Part shown: piece by piece, positions 41,460 to 45,118 of the stretch | How the letters are laid out: every line of letters begins with the position of its first letter | Position numbering within the stretch: position 1 is the first letter of the stretch | Origin: REEB85 sp018971455 | GTDB taxonomy: Bacteria > Pseudomonadota > Alphaproteobacteria > Acetobacterales > Acetobacteraceae | DNA: 45,118 nucleotides | Direction: 5' to 3' | NCBI GenBank assembly: GCA_028871195.1 | Contig: JAGWNT010000022.1 | Span: forward strand, 1-45,118 | Notes under the pieces: model-generated | What the model was told of the DNA's origin: nothing | Database searches by the model: none | What the model saw: the letters and a program-made list of their open reading frames with translations, nothing else | Program-made: the position numbers and the translations under genes

Positions 41460-41491
41460 GATCTGCCCCCCGATCTGCCCCTGATTTGCCC
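41460..41491. repeat. Three short direct repeats
   Basis: GATCTGCCC at 41460-41468 and 41472-41480, then GATTTGCCC at 41483-41491: three near-identical 9-mers at 12- and 11-base periods, about one helical turn, in the gap between gltX and the deacylase gene. It may be an activator site or chance. Confidence 0.35.
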
Positions 41492-41572
41492 ATGCTGCGG
41501 GCGCGTATAGAGTGGGGGGATGCCGGCGCCCCGCCTCTCCGAGCCGCCCGTCTCGATGGGCCGCCCGTCCCG

Positions 41573-42538
41573 ATGAGCGGGCCGGCGGGCCTGCTGCCGC
41601 GCTTTGCCGTCGAGATCGCAGCACCGGACCTGGCGCCGTGGCAGTCGGGCAATGCAGGCGTGCCGGGGTTCTGGAGCTTCGCCGGCCGCGAACCCGGCCC
41701 CCATGCGGTGCTGGTGGCGCTGACGCACGGCAACGAAATCGCGGGGGCCGTGGTGCTCGATCGGCTGCTGCGCGCCGGGCTGCGGCCGGCATGCGGGCGG
41801 CTCACGCTCGGCTTCGCCAACCTCGCGGCCTTCGCGCGGTTCGACCCGGCGCAGCCGACGGCGTCCCGCTTCGTGGACGAGGACATGAACCGCCTGTGGG
41901 ACGATGCGCTGCTGGACGGGCCGCGCCGGTCCAGCGAGCTCGACCGGGCGCGCCAGATCCGCGCGCTGGTCACCTCGGCCGATGTGCTCGTCGACCTGCA
42001 TTCCATGCTCTGGCCATCGGACCCGCTCATCCTGAGCGGCGCCACGCCGAAAGGCGCGGCGCTGGCGCGGGCGATCGGCGTGCCGGGGCTGGTGGTGGCC
42101 GATTCGGGACATGTCAGCGGCCGGCGGATGATCGATTACGGCCGCTTTGCCGATCCGGCGGCGCCGCCGTGCGCCAATCTCGTGGAAGCCGGCCCCCATT
42201 GGGCGGCGGAGACGGTGACGATGACGCTGGCCAGCATCGCCGGTTTGCTGCGCCATCTCGGCATGATCGCCGATCACCCCGCCCTGCCCGCGGCGGGGGC
42301 GCCGCCGCACGGGCGAACCGCCACCGTCACCCATGTAGTGACCGCGGCAACGGCCGGCTTCGCCTTTGTGCAGGCCTATCGCGGCGGCGACGTGATCGCC
42401 CGGCGCAACACGCTCATTGCCATGGATGGCGCCGCCGAAATCCGCACGCCCTATGACCAGTGCCTGCTGGTGATGCCAAGCCTGCGCCCGGGCCGTGGCC
42501 ACACCGCGGTGCGGCTGGCGCGGCTGGAGGCGAGCTGA
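41573..42538 (+). CDS. Succinylglutamate desuccinylase/aspartoacylase (AstE/AspA) family deacylase
   Basis: A 321-aa zinc-dependent M14-type amidohydrolase. His52 and Glu55 in ALTHGNEIAG are the first two zinc ligands and His143 in LVDLHSM is the third; EDMNRLW is the substrate-binding Asn-Arg block. The Glu in NLVEAGPHW is the likely general base. Family members remove acyl groups from N-acyl amino acids or open ectoine-type rings; no arginine-succinyltransferase or ectoine genes are near, so the substrate is open. The frame is open upstream to about 41486; I prefer the ATG at 41573, but it has no good ribosome binding site. Confidence 0.85.
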   Translation: MSGPAGLLPRFAVEIAAPDLAPWQSGNAGVPGFWSFAGREPGPHAVLVALTHGNEIAGAVVLDRLLRAGLRPACGRLTLGFANLAAFARFDPAQPTASRFVDEDMNRLWDDALLDGPRRSSELDRARQIRALVTSADVLVDLHSMLWPSDPLILSGATPKGAALARAIGVPGLVVADSGHVSGRRMIDYGRFADPAAPPCANLVEAGPHWAAETVTMTLASIAGLLRHLGMIADHPALPAAGAPPHGRTATVTHVVTAATAGFAFVQAYRGGDVIARRNTLIAMDGAAEIRTPYDQCLLVMPSLRPGRGHTAVRLARLEAS

Positions 42539-42548
42539 CTCCCTTTCG

Positions 42549-42561
42549 GGTCCCCGGGACC
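42549..42561. terminator. Short hairpin after the deacylase gene
   Basis: GGTCC-CCG-GGACC (5-bp stem, 3-base loop; GGTCCC/GGGACC with one central base) lies 10 bases after the stop and 13 before the convergent small gene's stop. It is weak and without a T-run. Confidence 0.3.
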
Positions 42562-42574
42562 TGCTGCCCGGAAC

Positions 42575-42781
42575 CTACTGAACCAGGGCCGCGTGCGGCG
42601 CGAAGCTCGCAAGGGTCAGGCTGATGTCATGGGCCACGGCGAGCACGGTGAGCGTCAGCAACGCGGCGAACAGGGCATAGAACACGCCCACCGAGCCCCT
42701 GCGGCCCGACCCGGCCGGCCCGATTCCCCCACCGAAGGGCCGCCGCACACCTGACGCTCCTGCCAGGACAAGCTCTCGCAT
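42575..42781 (-). CDS. Small single-pass membrane protein of unknown function
   Basis: A 68-aa protein: a Gly/Arg-rich N-terminus (MRELVLAGASGVRRPFGGGI), then one strong transmembrane helix (about residues 31-50, VGVFYALFAALLTLTVLAVA), then a short tail ending APHAALVQ. GGAGAG lies 7 bases before the ATG at 42781, an ideal ribosome binding site, and a good promoter lies about 110 bases upstream. The same frame has an ATG at 42898, but that falls within the -10 element and so is not the start. I do not recognise a family. Confidence 0.6.
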   Translation of the reverse strand: MRELVLAGASGVRRPFGGGIGPAGSGRRGSVGVFYALFAALLTLTVLAVAHDISLTLASFAPHAALVQ

Positions 42782-42893
42782 CGCACGCTCTCCACCGCTT
42801 CCCGCCGGCACGTTCTGTGCGGGCCACGACGCCTGGCGGTTCGTGCGGCCGGTCGATCCGGCCTTGCGGCAACGCGCAAACGTCATGCGCGCA

Positions 42894-42921
42894 AACATAC
42901 TCGAAATTAAGATTATGACAA
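42894..42921 (-). promoter_or_regulatory. Promoter of the small membrane protein
   Basis: On the minus strand, TTGTCA (42921-42916), a 16-base spacer and TATGTT (42899-42894), inside an AT-rich island (42895-42960). The leader would be about 105 bases long, running to the ATG at 42781. The upstream AT-rich part could act as an UP element. Confidence 0.55.
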
Positions 42922-42964
42922 GGAAAGATTTGTCTATTTATTTGAGATAATTCTCTATGTTGGC

Positions 42965-44836
42965 TCATCCGATCGCTGGCGCCCGCTCGCTGCTCGCCCG
43001 CGCCCAGGACGAAGCGGCGTCTTCGTCGAACAGCTCGGTCAGCTTCTTCATCATCGTCCCGCCCAGCTCCTCGGCATCGACGATGGTCACGGCCCGGCGG
43101 TAGTAGCGCGTCACGTCATGGCCGATGCCGATCGCCACCAGCTCGATCAGGTTGCGCGCCTCGATGTCGCGGATGGCCTCGCGCAGATGCTTCTCCAGAT
43201 AATTGCCGGGATTGACCGACAGCGTGCTGTCGTCCACCGGCGCGCCGTCGCTGATGACCATCAGGATGCGCCGGTGCTCGGGCCGCGCCAGCAGGCGGCG
43301 ATAGGCCCAGATCAGCGCCTCGCCATCGATGTTCTCCTTGAGCAGCCCCTCGCGCAGCATCAGGCCGAGATTCTTGCGGCTGCGGCGCCACGGCGCGTCC
43401 GCCGCCTTGTAGATGATGTGCCGCAGATCGTTGAGCCGGCCGGGGTTGCGCGGCTTGCCCTCGGCCACCCAGCGCTCGCGCGACTGCCCGCCCTTCCAGG
43501 CCCGCGTGGTGAAGCCGAGCACCTCGACCTTCACCGCGCAGCGTTCCAGCGTGCGCGAGAGGATGTCGCCGCACATCGCCGCGACCGTGATCGGCCGCCC
43601 GCGCATGCTGCCCGAATTGTCGATCAGCAGCGTCACCACCGTGTCGCGGAACTCGGTGTCGCGCTCACGCTTGTAGGACAGCGCCAGCAGCGGGTTGACC
43701 ACGACGCGCGACAGCCGCCCGGCATCGAGGATGCCTTCCTCCAGATCGAAATCCCAGGCACGGGTCTGCTGCGCCAGCAGGCGACGCTGGAGGCGATTGG
43801 CAAGCTTGGCGACGACGCCCTGAAGGTGTTGCAATTGCTGGTCGAGCTGCTGGCGCAGCCGGCTCAGCTCCTCCGGATCGCAGAGCTCCTCGGCGGCGAC
43901 CTCCTCGTCGAACTGCCGGGTGAAGGCGCGATAGGCGCCCTCGCTGTCCGCACCCGGGCGCTCACGGCGCGGCTGCGGTCCGCCCGGGCGGTCGTCGCCC
44001 TCCGCCGCCTCGGCATCCTCGGCGCTCTCGTCGGAAGCATCCTCGTCGGCCGCCTCGCCCTGCATCTCCTCGGGCTGCGCGCCGAGCATCGATTCGGAGT
44101 CGCTGGGCGACTGGCCCTCGCCCTCCTGGGCATTGTCCTGCTCGCCGGACTGGTCGCCCTCCTCCTCGCCCTCCTCGGGCTCGGCATCGGCCTCCGCCTC
44201 GGCCAGATCCATCGCCGCGAGGAGCTTGCGGGCCGCGCGGGTGAAGGCCACCTGATCGTCCTGGGCCGCGGCCATTTCGGCGAGCGCCTGCTCGGCCCCC
44301 TCGCCCACCGTGTCGCGCCACAGATCGAGCACGCGCCGCGCCGCCGCCGGCGAGGCCTCGCCCGACATGCGCTCGCGCGCCAGCAGCGCCAGCGCGTTGG
44401 CCACCGGCAGCTGATCCTTGCGGGTCATCCGGTCATAGCCCTCGGCCTCGCACTCATCGGCCAGGCGGGCGCGCAGATTGGCCGACACGCCATCCATGTG
44501 CCGCGCGCCGACCACCTCGACGCGCGCCTGCTCGAGCGCGTCATAGACGTCCTTCGCCTCCCGCCGGGCCGGCATGCGGGCGGCGTGCACGCCGTCATCG
44601 TGGTAGCGCAGCCGCAGGGCGAGGCTGTCGGCGGCGCCGCGCAGCTTGGCCATCTCGGCCGCCGGCAGCGCGCGCGTCGGCAAGGGCAGGCGCGCCCGCT
44701 TTCCGGCCAGCCCCGAGGGGCCCGGCTGGAAGGCGACCTGCACCTCGCTGCTCTGCGCCATGGCGCGCAGGGCGCCGGCCGTCGCGCGCTTGAACTCGTC
44801 GGCGCGCGTGGTGTCCTTGGTGTTGCTGCCGCTCAT
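42965..44836 (-). CDS. cobT: Aerobic cobaltochelatase subunit CobT
   Basis: A 623-aa subunit of the CobN-CobS-CobT complex that inserts cobalt into hydrogenobyrinic diamide in aerobic B12 synthesis. The N-terminal helical domain is followed by an Asp/Glu-rich linker (about 212-282) and a C-terminal von Willebrand A domain with the MIDAS motif DNSGS (406-410) and VISDGAPVDD. The layout is that of magnesium-chelatase BchD relatives. Its ATG is 25 bases after the cobS stop on the same strand, so the two form an operon. Confidence 0.97.
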   Translation of the reverse strand: MSGSNTKDTTRADEFKRATAGALRAMAQSSEVQVAFQPGPSGLAGKRARLPLPTRALPAAEMAKLRGAADSLALRLRYHDDGVHAARMPARREAKDVYDALEQARVEVVGARHMDGVSANLRARLADECEAEGYDRMTRKDQLPVANALALLARERMSGEASPAAARRVLDLWRDTVGEGAEQALAEMAAAQDDQVAFTRAARKLLAAMDLAEAEADAEPEEGEEEGDQSGEQDNAQEGEGQSPSDSESMLGAQPEEMQGEAADEDASDESAEDAEAAEGDDRPGGPQPRRERPGADSEGAYRAFTRQFDEEVAAEELCDPEELSRLRQQLDQQLQHLQGVVAKLANRLQRRLLAQQTRAWDFDLEEGILDAGRLSRVVVNPLLALSYKRERDTEFRDTVVTLLIDNSGSMRGRPITVAAMCGDILSRTLERCAVKVEVLGFTTRAWKGGQSRERWVAEGKPRNPGRLNDLRHIIYKAADAPWRRSRKNLGLMLREGLLKENIDGEALIWAYRRLLARPEHRRILMVISDGAPVDDSTLSVNPGNYLEKHLREAIRDIEARNLIELVAIGIGHDVTRYYRRAVTIVDAEELGGTMMKKLTELFDEDAASSWARASSERAPAIG

Positions 44837-44861
44837 GGGGGTGGAACGCCCGCGCCGCCGG

Positions 44862-45118
44862 TCAGCTCGCCTTGCGGATCATGTTGCCGGTGGCGATCTC
44901 CTCGTTGAAGCAGCGCTGGTAGTATTCGGCCACCGTCGCGCGCTCCGCCTCGTCGCATTTGTTGAGGAAGGTCAGGCGGAAGGCGAAGCCGACATCGCCG
45001 AAGATGCGCGCATTCTCCGCCCAGGTGATCACCGTGCGCGGCGACATCACGGTCGAGATATCGCCGTTGATGAAGCCCGCGCGCGTCAGATCGGCCAGCG
45101 CCACCATGTTCTCGACAC
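44862..45118 (-). CDS. cobS: Cobaltochelatase AAA+ subunit CobS, C-terminal part
   Basis: Only the last 85 residues are in the window; the 5' part runs off the right edge. The stretch ADLTRAGFINGDIST, then VMSPRTVITWAENA and FGDVGFAFRLTFLNKCDE is nearly identical to the CobS C-terminus, the sensor-2 part of the AAA+ ATPase ring that drives cobalt insertion with CobT. It stops at TGA 44862-44864, and cobT follows. Confidence 0.95.
   Translation of the reverse strand, partial: VENMVALADLTRAGFINGDISTVMSPRTVITWAENARIFGDVGFAFRLTFLNKCDEAERATVAEYYQRCFNEEIATGNMIRKAS

Noticed and set aside
42782..42898. Longer 107-aa version of the small membrane protein
   Set aside because: Its ATG lies within the -10 hexamer of the best promoter, and the inner ATG at 42781 has the good Shine-Dalgarno sequence.
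43118..44908. A 596-codon plus-strand frame with hydrophobic stretches opposite cobT
   Set aside because: The hydrophobic runs are the reverse complement of the acidic linker of CobT and not real membrane helices.

Overview
The window is about 45 kb of gene-dense, very GC-rich chromosomal DNA with house-keeping content and no insertion sequence, prophage, CRISPR array, tRNA or rRNA that I could see. The gene set points to an alphaproteobacterium of the Rhodospirillales, most likely Acetobacteraceae: a class I lysyl-tRNA synthetase, a GluRS2-type second glutamyl-tRNA synthetase, a tlpA-like gene divergent from argH, metX-metW divergent from chorismate mutase-hisC-tyrC, fabD-fabG-acpP-fabF-mltG, and aerobic cobaltochelatase cobS-cobT. 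The family placement is inference from gene content and order. No gap between genes exceeds 300 bases; the first 44 bases lie beyond the cupin stop codon and hold nothing I can name.

Layout. 0-2 kb: a His-rich cupin protein and a divergent FkbM-like methyltransferase. 2-4.3 kb: a TlpA-like thioredoxin divergent from argH, which is followed by a tiny LptM-like lipoprotein and a long stem-loop. 4.3-9.6 kb (minus): rmuC, a Bcr/CflA-type efflux pump and a DinG-type helicase. 9.7-13.3 kb (plus): lysK and an MprF-like membrane protein with a shortened synthase domain. 13.3-14.1 kb: a class II glutamine amidotransferase. 14.2-18.7 kb (plus): fatty-acid synthesis (fabD, fabG, acpP, fabF) and mltG. 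18.7-20.4 kb (minus): an IalB-like secreted protein and rlmN. 20.5-21.2 kb: a TauE/SafE permease. 21.2-23.1 kb (minus): metX-metW. 23.2-28.8 kb (plus): chorismate mutase, hisC, prephenate dehydrogenase, a Crp/Fnr regulator, fumarylacetoacetase and pyroglutamyl peptidase, mostly overlapping or nearly so. 28.8-30.9 kb (minus): a secreted alpha/beta hydrolase. 31.0-34.0 kb (plus): TPP riboswitch, thiC and an aldo/keto reductase. 34.0-38.0 kb: a surface-glycan group (acyltransferase 3, FemAB/CelD-like GNAT, a small membrane protein, an O-antigen/O-glycosylation ligase) with visibly lower GC stretches. 38.1-42.5 kb (plus): nadE, an unknown 132-aa protein, a GluRS2 with altered signature motifs, and an AstE/AspA-type deacylase. 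42.5-45.1 kb (minus): a 68-aa membrane protein with its own promoter, cobT, and the 3' end of cobS, cut by the window edge.

The most interesting points are the gltX paralogue whose catalytic signatures are eroded, the chorismate mutase fused to what looks like a decayed prephenate dehydratase/ACT region, the MprF-like protein with a shortened catalytic domain beside lysK, a 15-bp tandem duplication inside fahA, and a set of start codons sitting 6-8 bases after good -10 elements (helicase, lysK, ialB-like, nadE), which suggests leaderless mRNAs. I did not find a clear undescribed defence or mobile system.
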